Shown: one piece after another, positions 23,632 through 31,623 of the stretch
Numbering within the stretch: position 1 is the first letter of the stretch
Layout of the letters: each line of letters starts with the position of its first letter
NCBI RefSeq assembly: GCF_000315445.1
Contig: NZ_JH992958.1
Coordinates: forward strand, 421,092-485,091
DNA: 64,000 nucleotides
Direction of reading: 5' to 3'
Source of the DNA: Alloiococcus otitis ATCC 51267
GTDB lineage: Bacteria; Bacillota; Bacilli; Lactobacillales; Carnobacteriaceae_A
Translations under genes and position numbers: made by a program
Notes under the pieces: generated by a model
Databases searched by the model: none
Seen by the model: the letters and a program-made list of their open reading frames with translations, nothing else
What the model was told of the DNA's origin: nothing

Positions 23632-24225
23632 ATGTCCGTTTTTGATGAGTTAAAACAAGAAATTATGGCTGATCCCATGAACCAGGACTACACTGATAAA
23701 GGAATTGAACCCCTCTTCAGCGCTTCAAAAGAGGCCAAGATGGTCATCGTTGGTCAAGCACCGGGTAAAAAGGCTGAGGCAAGCCGGCTCTTTTGGAATG
23801 ACCTCAGTGGGGACCGCCTTCGTGAGTGGATGGGAATTAGCCGCGAGCAATTTTACCAGACTGACCAGATTGTCCACCTCCCCATGGACTTTTACTATCC
23901 TGGTAAGGCCAAAACTGGAGACAAACCTCCCCGCAAGGCCTTTGCCAAGAAATGGCACCCCAAAATTTTGAAACAGATGCCCCAAGTTAAAACCATTGTG
24001 TTAGTGGGTAGCCATGCCCAAGAATTTTATTTGAGGAAAGACCGGAAGCGGAACCTGACAGAAACGGTCAAGAACTACCAAGACTACCTACCAAACTACT
24101 TGCCCCTTGTCCACCCCTCCCCCTTAAACATGGGCTGGCTAGCCAAGAATCCTTGGTTCGAAAAAGAAGTGGTGCCAGTTTTAAAAAAACGGGTCCAGGA
24201 GATTGTGGACGGGACAGCTGGATAG
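23632..24225 (+). CDS. Uracil-DNA glycosylase-family protein
   Basis: 197 residues from ATG 23632, chosen for AAGGAGG just upstream and because a TATAAT at 23605-23610 would put the transcript start after the longer in-frame ATG 23542. Motif A VIVGQAPGKKAEASRLFWND (near residue 36) and the late VHPSPLNMGW (near 164) are the UDG-superfamily signatures for water activation and uracil-DNA contact. It probably removes damaged bases, though some relatives have lost activity. There are no Fe-S cysteines, unlike family 4. The gene stands upstream of the LacI gene with 23 bases between, so they may share a transcript. Confidence 0.8.
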   Translation: MSVFDELKQEIMADPMNQDYTDKGIEPLFSASKEAKMVIVGQAPGKKAEASRLFWNDLSGDRLREWMGISREQFYQTDQIVHLPMDFYYPGKAKTGDKPPRKAFAKKWHPKILKQMPQVKTIVLVGSHAQEFYLRKDRKRNLTETVKNYQDYLPNYLPLVHPSPLNMGWLAKNPWFEKEVVPVLKKRVQEIVDGTAG

Positions 24226-24248
24226 GTAAAAAATGCGAGGTGATAGTG

Positions 24249-25196
24249 GTGGCTACCCTAGCCGATGTTGCCAAACTGGCCAATGTTTCTAAAATGACTG
24301 TTTCCCGAGTATTGAACCACCCAGACCAGGTGTCTGACGAATTAAAAAGCTTGGTGTACCAGGCTATGGCTGACTTAAACTACCAACCAAACCGATTGGC
24401 CCGGGCCCTAGTGAACCAGCAAAACCAAATGATTAAGTTAATGATCTTAGAAGATACGGAATCAGTAGAACCCTATTATATGGCTTTATTAACTGGTATT
24501 GCCATGGAGTTAGACCGACACTCATATGGTTTACAAATATTGACCCGTGATAGTAAAAACTTGGGAAATAGCGATGGTTATATTATTTGTGGCATGCGGG
24601 AAGCTGATTTCCCTGAAATCGACCGACTTGACAAGCCAGTGGTCTTATTTGGTGAAAATAAGCATGGCTATGACTATGTCGATTCCAATAATAAAGAGGG
24701 CATTGCCCAGGTTACAAACTACTGCCAGCAAGTTGGCTACCAAAATTTGGTTTATATCGATATGGCTATTGATGAACCCTTTTCAAGGAGTCGACGGGAA
24801 GGCTATCAGGCAGTGATGACTCAATTGAAAAAACAGCCTAGGATTTTGACCTTTACCAACGATTCGGATGCCATTTTTGAATACTTAATGGACCAGGCCA
24901 GTTATTTCCAGCCAGGAACTGCCTTCATCTGCGCTTCAGACCGTCTGGCCTTAGGAGTCGTTCGGGCTTTGCAAATTCGCGGGGAAATAATTCCTAGTGA
25001 TTATGGGGTAACAGGTCATGACGGTGTCTTTCTAGACCAAATAACTTATCCCAAGTTGACAACGATGAAGCAGGATATTAAAGAAATGGGAGCGGCCTGT
25101 GCCAACTTACTTATGGGGAAAATTAAGCAGGACAAACCTGGCCAGCACAAGCTCCTTTTCCCAACCAAACTTCGCTTGGGAGGAACGACCAAGTAA
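24249..25196 (+). CDS. LacI-family transcriptional regulator (alpha-glucoside locus)
   Basis: 315 residues from GTG 24249, eight bases after GAGG, giving (M)ATLADVAKLANVSKMTVSRV, the classic LacI helix-turn-helix start. The hinge helix PNRLARALV and a periplasmic-binding-type effector domain follow (AFICASDRLALGVVRAL, near residue 225, and DYGVTGHDGVFLDQI). It stands directly upstream of the alpha-glucosidase/PTS operon, so repression of that operon is likely, with the palindrome at 25249-25262 as candidate operator. The inducer is not known. Confidence 0.87.
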   Translation: MATLADVAKLANVSKMTVSRVLNHPDQVSDELKSLVYQAMADLNYQPNRLARALVNQQNQMIKLMILEDTESVEPYYMALLTGIAMELDRHSYGLQILTRDSKNLGNSDGYIICGMREADFPEIDRLDKPVVLFGENKHGYDYVDSNNKEGIAQVTNYCQQVGYQNLVYIDMAIDEPFSRSRREGYQAVMTQLKKQPRILTFTNDSDAIFEYLMDQASYFQPGTAFICASDRLALGVVRALQIRGEIIPSDYGVTGHDGVFLDQITYPKLTTMKQDIKEMGAACANLLMGKIKQDKPGQHKLLFPTKLRLGGTTK

Positions 25197-25249
25197 ACAA
25201 GCCCTAGAAGTTGCTGTTCAAAAGCTAACTTCTAGGGCTTGTTTATTTT
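25195..25249 (+). terminator. Intrinsic terminator after the LacI-type gene
   Basis: An 18-bp perfect stem: AAACAAGCCCTAGAAGTT (25195-25212) pairs with AACTTCTAGGGCTTGTTT (25227-25244), followed by ATTTT. It starts inside the stop codon of the regulator gene. Confidence 0.9.
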
Positions 25250-25262
25250 GTTACCGGTAACA
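25249..25262. promoter_or_regulatory. Palindromic operator upstream of the alpha-glucoside operon
   Basis: TGTTACCGGTAACA is a perfect 14-bp palindrome with a central CG, the layout of LacI-family operators. It lies 14 bp upstream of the -35 box of the operon. The adjacent LacI-type protein is the obvious candidate to bind it. Confidence 0.6.
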
Positions 25263-25275
25263 CCTAAGAAGAGGA

Positions 25276-25303
25276 TTGAATGGAATCGATTTCATGATAT
25301 GAT
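25276..25303 (+). promoter_or_regulatory. Alpha-glucoside operon promoter with cre-like site
   Basis: TTGAAT (25276-25281), a 16-bp spacer and TATGAT (25298-25303). TGGAATCGATTTCA at 25281-25294 fills the spacer and resembles a catabolite-responsive element with one or two departures from consensus. Position and match point to CcpA repression, which is inferred. Confidence 0.55.
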
Positions 25304-25344
25304 AAATTGTGAAAAAGATGAGACAGTAGAAAAGAGGAGAGTAT

Positions 25345-27015
25345 ATGGCACAAAAGTGGTGGAAGGAAGCCGTTGTTTACCAAATCTACCCCCGGTCTTT
25401 CAAAGACTCCAATGGGGATGGGATCGGCGATATTCAAGGAATTATTCAAAAATTAGATTACTTAGAAGATCTAGGAATAGATGTGATCTGGATATGCCCC
25501 GTTTACCAGTCTCCAATGGATGATAATGGTTATGATATTAGTGACTACAAGTCCATCTTAGCCGAGTTTGGAACCATGGCAGACTTGGATGACTTGATTG
25601 ACCAGGTCCACCAACGAGGTATGAAATTGCTGATGGACATTGTGATGAACCATACTTCTGATGAACATCCTTGGTTTATCGAATCCCGGTCCTCAAAAGA
25701 CAATCCTTATCGTGATTATTATATTTGGCGACCGGCTAGTGAGGACGGCGGTCGGCCAAATAACTGGGAGTCCATCTTTAGTGGACCAGCCTGGGAGTGG
25801 GATGACCAGAGTCAAGAATACTACCTTCATGTTTTTTCTAAAAAACAACCGGATTTAAACTGGGAAAATCCAAAAGTTCGTAGAGACCTGCAAGAAATGA
25901 CCAATTGGTGGCTAGACAAGGGAATTGATGGTTTTCGCGTGGATGCCATTAGCCATATCAAGAAGGCTCCAGGCCTACCAGACATGCCCAATCCCGATAA
26001 CAAGGAAGTTGTTCCGTCTTTTGCTGGCCACATGAACCAGCCAGGTATTAATGACTTTCTTACCGAATTCCGTCAGGCTACTTTCGACCACTATGACATT
26101 ATGACAGTAGGAGAAGCTAATGGAGTAGCTGTTGAAGATGCAGCAGAATGGGTAGGAGAAGACCATGGCCATTTTGATATGATCTTTCAATTCGAAGCCC
26201 TTGATTTATGGGGTAGCCAAGGAGGTGACTTTGACTTAAGGGACTATAAAAGAGTTATGACCAAATGGCAAAAAGGTCTGGAAGGTATGGGTTGGAATGC
26301 CTTGTATATTGAAAACCATGACCTAGTCCGGGCCACTTCAGCTATGGGAGATGAAGGGGACCTCCGCGAAAAATCTGCCAAGGCCCTGGCAACCATGTAC
26401 TTCTTCATGCAGGGAACCCCTTATATTTACCAAGGTCAAGAAATTGGAATGACCAATGCCCACTTCGACCGGCTTGAGGACTATGACGATATCCAATCAG
26501 TTAACCGGGCCAAGTATATGATGGACCATGAAGGGGCTAGTCTAGAGGAAGCCATGGCATATATGTGGCAGAATTCTCGTGATAATGTCCGGACACCTAT
26601 GCAGTGGGACCAGACTATGCATGCTGGCTTTACATCAGGCCAACCCTGGCTCAAGGTTAATGAAAATTATCCAAGTATTAATGTATCTAGATCATTGTCT
26701 GACCCAGATTCGATTTACCACTACTATAAAAAAATGATTCAGATCCGCCGGGAGTCACAGACTCTTATCTACGGGTCCTATGAATTGATTTTACCCGACC
26801 ACCCGGAAGTTTATGCCTACCTTCGCCAGGGGGACGGGGAAACTTATCTCGTTGTTGTTAACATGTTTGATAATCCAAGCCAAGTCGATCTCAGTGACTA
26901 CCAGGTAGACTTTACTGTCTTAGCCAATTATCCAATTGAGGAAGGTAAGCAAATCAAACAACTCAGACCTTATGAGGCGCGGTTGGTTAGGTTGCAAAAT
27001 GAAAATGCTAATTGA
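25345..27015 (+). CDS. GH13 alpha-glucosidase (MalL/oligo-1,6-glucosidase-like)
   Basis: 556 residues, full length for GH13 subfamilies 29/31. The N-terminus KEAVVYQIYPRSFKDSNGDG, region I DIVMNHTSDEHPWF, region II GFRVDAISHI with the nucleophile Asp, region III MTVGEANGV with the acid Glu, and region IV IENHDLVRA are all present. The Ala after the nucleophile in region II is the residue linked to alpha-1,4 preference, while Val favours alpha-1,6. This suggests a maltase-type enzyme, but trehalose-6-phosphate hydrolases are close relatives. It is the first gene of an operon with a PTS transporter, so the natural substrate may be phosphorylated. GAGGAG precedes the ATG. Confidence 0.88.
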   Translation: MAQKWWKEAVVYQIYPRSFKDSNGDGIGDIQGIIQKLDYLEDLGIDVIWICPVYQSPMDDNGYDISDYKSILAEFGTMADLDDLIDQVHQRGMKLLMDIVMNHTSDEHPWFIESRSSKDNPYRDYYIWRPASEDGGRPNNWESIFSGPAWEWDDQSQEYYLHVFSKKQPDLNWENPKVRRDLQEMTNWWLDKGIDGFRVDAISHIKKAPGLPDMPNPDNKEVVPSFAGHMNQPGINDFLTEFRQATFDHYDIMTVGEANGVAVEDAAEWVGEDHGHFDMIFQFEALDLWGSQGGDFDLRDYKRVMTKWQKGLEGMGWNALYIENHDLVRATSAMGDEGDLREKSAKALATMYFFMQGTPYIYQGQEIGMTNAHFDRLEDYDDIQSVNRAKYMMDHEGASLEEAMAYMWQNSRDNVRTPMQWDQTMHAGFTSGQPWLKVNENYPSINVSRSLSDPDSIYHYYKKMIQIRRESQTLIYGSYELILPDHPEVYAYLRQGDGETYLVVVNMFDNPSQVDLSDYQVDFTVLANYPIEEGKQIKQLRPYEARLVRLQNENAN

Positions 27016-27045
27016 ATTTCCCAACATTAGAAAGGAGCATGACAA

Positions 27046-28587
27046 GTGATGCAGAAAATTCAACGTTTTGGAGGCGCTATGATTACCCCGGTATTGTTGT
27101 TTGCCTTTAACGGGTTAATGCTAGCCTTGTCTATTGCCTTCCAAAACCCTGATATAGTAGGGTCAATTGCCAACGAAGGAACTTTTTGGAATAATATTTG
27201 GAGTGTAATCGAACAAGGTGGTTGGGTTGTTTTCAACCACATGGAGATCTTATTTGTCCTCGGCTTGCCAATAGGACTAGCTAAAAAAGCACAAGCCCGG
27301 GCAGCATTAGAAGCCTTTGTCATATACATGACTTGGAATACCTTTATCAACGCTATGATGACAACCTGGAATTTTGGTGTCGACCTAACGGATGCGGAGG
27401 GTATTGGTGTCAAACAAATCGCAGGTGTGGTTACACTAGACACAAACATTATTGGAGCTATTTTAATTTCAGCTGTAGCTATTTGGTTACATAACCATTT
27501 CTTTGATACTCCCTTACCAGAATGGCTGGGAATCTTTTCTGGCTCCTCCTTTGTTGTCATACTCGGTTTCTTTTTGGCCCTTCCCCTTGCCTACTTGACA
27601 GCAGTCATCTGGCCTCCGATTCAAGAACTCATTTTCCAACTGCAAGGGGTCATGGCTACAAGTGGCACCCTTGGAGTCGGAATCTATGTATTTTTGGAGA
27701 AAATTTTAATTCCAACTGGTCTCCACCACTTTATTTACCAACCTTTTGAATTTGGGCCGGCAGTTGTGGAGGGAGGTTTAGTGGCACGTTGGTTTGAAAT
27801 GCTTCCCGAAATTGCCTCCTTTGAAGGACCATTAAGGCAAATCTTCCCTGCTGGGGGATTCTTTTTCCAAAATGCCTCCAAACTCTTCTACCCAATTGGC
27901 ATTGGGGCGGCTTTTATAGCTACAGCTAAACCAGAAAGACGGAAGCAAACACTTGCTTTAATTATCCCAACAGCTCTAACAGCTATCTTAACAGGGATTA
28001 CCGAACCCTTTGAATTTACTTTCTTGTTCTTGGCTCCTCAATTGTTTTTGGTCCATGCCTTGCTTACAGCGACCTTTGCCATGACCATTTATAGCTTGGG
28101 TGTAGCTGGGAATATTGGTGGGGGCTTAATTGGTCACATCAGTGGCTTTGCTTTGCCTTTAATTAATAACCACCTGGACTCCCTTTTAATCTACTATGGG
28201 GCCGGACTCGTCTTTATCTTCATCTACTTTGCGGTCTTTCGTTTTGCCATCTTGCGGTTCGATATCAAAACCCCTGGACGTGAATTAGACGGTGAAGCGG
28301 TCAGAATGTATAGCAAATCTGATTATAAGGAAAAACAAAGAGCCAATCCTAACCAGGAAAAAGCCATCCAATTTTTAAGAGGCTTAGGCGGCAAAGAAAA
28401 TATTAAGGAAGTGACCAACTGTGTCTCCCGTCTTCGTTTAATTGTCAAGGACGAAAGTATAGTTGAAGATGATCAATTCTTCAAAGCAGCTGGAGCTCAC
28501 GGTGTCGTTAGAAATGGTTCGGGTATTCAAATAGTTGTAGGGATGGAAGTGCCGAAGGTTAGGGAATTCTTTGATGAATTATTGTAA
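27046..28587 (+). CDS. Alpha-glucoside PTS transporter, EIICB
   Basis: 513 residues. The IIC part (about 1-415) has about ten hydrophobic segments and the ITEPFEFTFLFLAPQLF motif of glucose-superfamily transporters. The IIB part (about 435-513) has phospho-Cys in VTNCVSRLRL. The N-terminus MMQKIQRFGGAMITPVLLFA matches the alpha-glucoside (AglA-like) IIBC group as I recall it. There is no IIA domain, so a separate glucose-type EIIA must supply phosphate. GTG 27046 is eight bases after AAAGGAG; ATG 27049 is the alternative. It lies 31 bases after the alpha-glucosidase gene. Confidence 0.88.
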   Translation: MMQKIQRFGGAMITPVLLFAFNGLMLALSIAFQNPDIVGSIANEGTFWNNIWSVIEQGGWVVFNHMEILFVLGLPIGLAKKAQARAALEAFVIYMTWNTFINAMMTTWNFGVDLTDAEGIGVKQIAGVVTLDTNIIGAILISAVAIWLHNHFFDTPLPEWLGIFSGSSFVVILGFFLALPLAYLTAVIWPPIQELIFQLQGVMATSGTLGVGIYVFLEKILIPTGLHHFIYQPFEFGPAVVEGGLVARWFEMLPEIASFEGPLRQIFPAGGFFFQNASKLFYPIGIGAAFIATAKPERRKQTLALIIPTALTAILTGITEPFEFTFLFLAPQLFLVHALLTATFAMTIYSLGVAGNIGGGLIGHISGFALPLINNHLDSLLIYYGAGLVFIFIYFAVFRFAILRFDIKTPGRELDGEAVRMYSKSDYKEKQRANPNQEKAIQFLRGLGGKENIKEVTNCVSRLRLIVKDESIVEDDQFFKAAGAHGVVRNGSGIQIVVGMEVPKVREFFDELL

Positions 28588-28602
28588 CTGGAGGGTGGCA
28601 GC

Positions 28603-29430
28603 TTGAAAATCTTAACTTTAAATACTCATTCTTGGTTAGAAGATCAACAAGCAGACAAGATAGAAGTCTTAGTAAATAAAATTGTGGAGGAAGGTTATGA
28701 TTTACTTGCCCTCCAAGAAGTTAATCAAGCTTTAGATGACCCATCGGTTGAAGACGAAAGCTATATTGAAGCTGACATGGCTAGTCCTAAAATTCCACTC
28801 AAGACTAGTAACTTTGCTCATATTTTAGTAAGCCGGCTAATAGACCGGGGTCATCACTATTTTTATTCCTGGGTTCCAAGCCATATTGGCTATGGCAAGT
28901 ATGATGAGGGTTTGGCTATCCTTGCTAAAAATAAATTTAAAGCAAGTAGCTATTTGCTTTCGGAAGATGACGACTATCGTCAATTTACTAGACGGGTCGG
29001 TCTCAAGGCCTTGGTTACGGTCGGAGGAGAAGACTATCACTTTTTTAATGTCCATTTATCATGGTGGGAGCGAGAAGGAGTTCCTTATTTTAAAGAAGAA
29101 TGGGACCGACTATCTAATCACCTAGTGAAAGACGGTAAGTTGCTAGTAGTAGGTGACTTTAATAATAGTGCGGATGTCTCCAATGAAGGCTATGACTATA
29201 TCTTTGACCAAAGACCGGATTTACTGGATAGTTACTATTCTGCTGACCAGGTTCTCGGGCAGGCGACTGTACAAGGGGCAATTGATGGTTGGGAAGGGAA
29301 AGAAGAGGCTAAGCGGATAGACCTAGTTTTAACTGACCGGTCAACCATTCCCAAAACTCATCGTCTTGTTTTTGATGGACAAAACGAGTCGGTAGTTAGT
29401 GACCATTGCGGAGTAGAAGTGATCATTTAA
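28603..29430 (+). CDS. Endonuclease/exonuclease/phosphatase (EEP)-fold hydrolase
   Basis: 275 residues from TTG 28603, preceded by GGAGGGTGG. The EEP metal and catalytic residues are in place: LTLNTHSW, LLALQEVNQ (metal Glu), FFNVHLSWW, LLVVGDFNNSAD (Asp/Asn) and the terminal SVVSDHCGVEV (catalytic Asp-His). The fold serves nucleases, sphingomyelinases and phosphatases. As the last gene of an alpha-glucoside PTS operon, with 16 bases spacing, a sugar-phosphate or phosphodiester substrate is plausible but not proven. There is no signal peptide, so it acts in the cytoplasm. Confidence 0.8.
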   Translation: MKILTLNTHSWLEDQQADKIEVLVNKIVEEGYDLLALQEVNQALDDPSVEDESYIEADMASPKIPLKTSNFAHILVSRLIDRGHHYFYSWVPSHIGYGKYDEGLAILAKNKFKASSYLLSEDDDYRQFTRRVGLKALVTVGGEDYHFFNVHLSWWEREGVPYFKEEWDRLSNHLVKDGKLLVVGDFNNSADVSNEGYDYIFDQRPDLLDSYYSADQVLGQATVQGAIDGWEGKEEAKRIDLVLTDRSTIPKTHRLVFDGQNESVVSDHCGVEVII

Positions 29431-29456
29431 ATAACAAGAAACTTTATGTAAAAAGC

Positions 29457-29492
29457 AAGCCAGTTAGCTTTTCCTAACTGGCTTACTTCTAT
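29457..29492 (+). terminator. Operon terminator, the insertion target of the group II intron
   Basis: AAGCCAGTTAG (29457-29467) pairs perfectly with CTAACTGGCTT (29474-29484), followed by ACTTCTAT. The intron begins directly after it, the usual target layout for class C group II introns. The intron now replaces whatever T-run once followed. Confidence 0.85.
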
Positions 29493-29982
29493 GTGCGCCC
29501 GGCATGGGTGACAACTTGGTGGTGAAAGTCCACTGCAGGCCTGGCAGTAGGAACTGTTAGCTGAAGGCAAGGGTGTCCATCGTGAGGTGGAATCTGAAGG
29601 AAGCTGGAGGCAAACACTCGCACTGACGAACAGAAACTTCATATCAAGGCTGATTTGAGATGGATGAGCTTGCATAACAAAGTAAAGTCCAATACTGCAC
29701 AAGTCCCTTTCAGTAAATGAAGCAGTGACATGAGTGGAAGGTTGTCACACCTTACTCGGGGAGGTCTCACTAGCGTTTAGTAGTAACAACGAATAGTGAG
29801 AAGTCAGCCGAGGTCATAGTAGCTACGTTGTAGCGAAGGACTGAACAATATTCATACAAAGTATAGAACGGAGGTTAAAGTTTACGAATAGGACAGAAAA
29901 CAATCGAAGAGATTGGCAATCGGTGGAGAGAATAGGTGGAACCGAAAGGGTAAGCCGATGCGTCTAGTAAACTTTAGGTGAA

Positions 29983-31278
29983 ATGACAGAAATGTATCGT
30001 AAGTCTCCAAACTTAATGGAGCAAGTTGTTGACAGAAGAAACTTGGAAACAGCAGCCAAAGCCGTTAAACGGAACAAAGGCGCTGCAGGTATTGACGGTA
30101 TGACCGTTTTTGAGATAGAGGAGCACATTCAAGCGTATTATCAACCCTTACGGAAGAAATTACTTGATGGAACGTATAAGCCTCAACCAGTTAAACGAGT
30201 AGAAATACCAAAGCCGAATGGAGAAAAACGAAAGTTAGGTATACCTTGTGTGCGGGATAGAGTTGTTCAACAAGCCATACGGCAAGTAATTGAACCGATT
30301 ATAGACCCGCACTTCTATGACAACAGTCACGGATTCCGACCAGGGAAAAGCACGCACAGTGCTCTCAAACAATGTGCACAGTATTATAAAGAAGGCTATC
30401 GTGTTGTAGTTGATTGTGACCTCAAACAATGCTTTGACACGCTCAATCACGACAAACTTATCTATTATCTTGAACAGTACATCCAAGATAAAATGATACT
30501 GAAAATTATCCGTAAGTTTTTGAGAGCGGGTGTAATTGATTTGACTAGCGAATTTATCGCAAGTGAAACAGGGGCACCACAAGGTGGTGTTCTATCACCG
30601 CTTTTGAGTAATGTGTACTTACATGAACTGGATAAAGAGTTGGTTAACCGTGGTCATCGATTTGTCCGATACGCAGATGACTTTGTCATCTACGTTAAAT
30701 CAAAACGAGCCGGTGAACGGGTAATGAACAGCATCACACGCTTTATTGAAAAAGACTTAAAGTTAATCGTCAATCAAGACAAAAGCCAGGTTGGGTCTCC
30801 TACCCGTTTAAAGTTTTTGAGCTGTCTGATGAAGCAAGTGAATGGGGATTATCGTTTTATCCCCACCAAAGAAGCCAAGCAGAAATTCAAACGCAGATTG
30901 AGAAAGCTGACCAGTCGTAAACGGCCAGGTACTTTTAAAAAGATAATGACTGAAATTAATCGAGTCACCCGCGGTTGGATTAATTACTTTGGTTTAGGCT
31001 TCATTAAAAGCTTTATCAAAGAAGTTGAGCAATGGTTAAATCACCGTATCAGACAGCTGATTCTTAAACGGTGGAAACGTCCACGAACTATTATACCAAA
31101 GTTGGAACAATATGGACTGGACTTAGATTCAGCCAAACGGATTGCGTATTCACGCAAAAAGTACTGGCGACTGTCATGCACACATGAATTTCATCGTGCA
31201 ATAACAACAGAAAGACTCAGCAAGTGGGGCTTAGTTCCACTAAGCACTATCGCTGAGTCTGCTTACGCAAGATATTGA
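29983..31278 (+). CDS. ltrA: Group II intron reverse transcriptase/maturase
   Basis: 431 residues. Reverse transcriptase blocks run from about 30 to 290: KNKGAAGIDGMTVFEIEEH, RKLGIPCVRDRVVQQAI, HGFRPGKSTHSALKQ, VDCDLKQCFDTLNH, APQGGVLSPLLSNVYL and RYADDFVIY with the catalytic Asp pair. The maturase (X) domain follows (about 300-400, with RVTRGWINYFG and a basic WKRPRTIIPKL stretch). The HNH endonuclease domain of other intron proteins is missing. The frame is intact. The protein would help the intron fold, splice and retro-move. ATG 29983 lies at the end of the intron's structured 5' part. Confidence 0.93.
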   Translation: MTEMYRKSPNLMEQVVDRRNLETAAKAVKRNKGAAGIDGMTVFEIEEHIQAYYQPLRKKLLDGTYKPQPVKRVEIPKPNGEKRKLGIPCVRDRVVQQAIRQVIEPIIDPHFYDNSHGFRPGKSTHSALKQCAQYYKEGYRVVVDCDLKQCFDTLNHDKLIYYLEQYIQDKMILKIIRKFLRAGVIDLTSEFIASETGAPQGGVLSPLLSNVYLHELDKELVNRGHRFVRYADDFVIYVKSKRAGERVMNSITRFIEKDLKLIVNQDKSQVGSPTRLKFLSCLMKQVNGDYRFIPTKEAKQKFKRRLRKLTSRKRPGTFKKIMTEINRVTRGWINYFGLGFIKSFIKEVEQWLNHRIRQLILKRWKRPRTIIPKLEQYGLDLDSAKRIAYSRKKYWRLSCTHEFHRAITTERLSKWGLVPLSTIAESAYARY

Positions 31279-31354
31279 ACCGCCGTGTACGGAACCGTAC
31301 GCACGGTGGTGTGAGAGGTCGACTAGCCAATTAATGGCTAGTCTCCTACTCGAT
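31279..31354 (+). ncRNA. Group II intron domains V and VI
   Basis: ACCGCCGTG-TACGG-AA-CCGTA-CG-CACGGTGGT folds as the domain V hairpin with its two-base bulge (31279-31310). GACTAGCC-AATTAAT-GGCTAGTC (31321-31343) is domain VI, followed by the 3' end CTACTCGAT. The start of domain V follows the reverse transcriptase stop codon at once. Confidence 0.8.
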
Positions 31355-31356
31355 TT

Positions 31357-31557
31357 CTATATAAGGGCAATAATAACGCAAATTGACCCTAGGGCTAGGG
31401 AGTTCCAGTTAAGCCCTTTAATGTCGGACTGCCATACCCCGATGGCACTTAAGATCATGGCAATAATCCCCAGCGGAATCCCCCAAATAAAGAAGCCGAT
31501 GATGGACAGGGCAATAGCTAAGTAGCCGATGTATTTTCCTTGTTGGTCCGTTAGCAT
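31357..31557 (-). CDS. Small membrane protein, 66 residues, unknown
   Basis: I do not recognise a named family. The protein has two hydrophobic segments (about residues 11-38, GYLAIALSIIGFFIWGIPLG, and about 50-66, LALGSICVIIALI) and a short soluble head. GGAGG stands seven bases before ATG 31557. Its TAG stop (31357-31359) lies two bases outside the right end of the group II intron, so the intron inserted just past its 3' end and the frame seems untouched. It may be a DUF4190-like or other short two-helix protein. Confidence 0.6.
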   Translation of the reverse strand: MLTDQQGKYIGYLAIALSIIGFFIWGIPLGIIAMILSAIGVWQSDIKGLNWNSLALGSICVIIALI

Positions 31558-31623
31558 GTCATAACCTCCACTTCAGTCTCTTTGATTATACGTGATTGCT
31601 TAGCCTAACTCAAACCAGACTTC

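Larger units (their letters stand above)
29493..31354 (+). mobile_element. Group II intron, bacterial class C type, with reverse transcriptase
   Basis: The 5' end reads GTGCGCCCGGC, the GTGCG intron start. About 490 bases of structured, ORF-free sequence (domains I-III) follow, then the reverse transcriptase gene, then domains V and VI and the end CTACTCGAT. It sits directly after an intrinsic terminator in the same direction, the known habit of class C introns. The reverse transcriptase has no endonuclease domain, again as in class C. The boundaries are set from the motifs and may be off by one or two bases. The element looks complete and possibly active. Confidence 0.85.

Noticed and set aside
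24153..24248. A 32-residue extension of the LacI-type regulator
   Set aside because: It overlaps the end of the UDG-family gene and has no ribosome site; the LacI helix-turn-helix begins right at GTG 24249.
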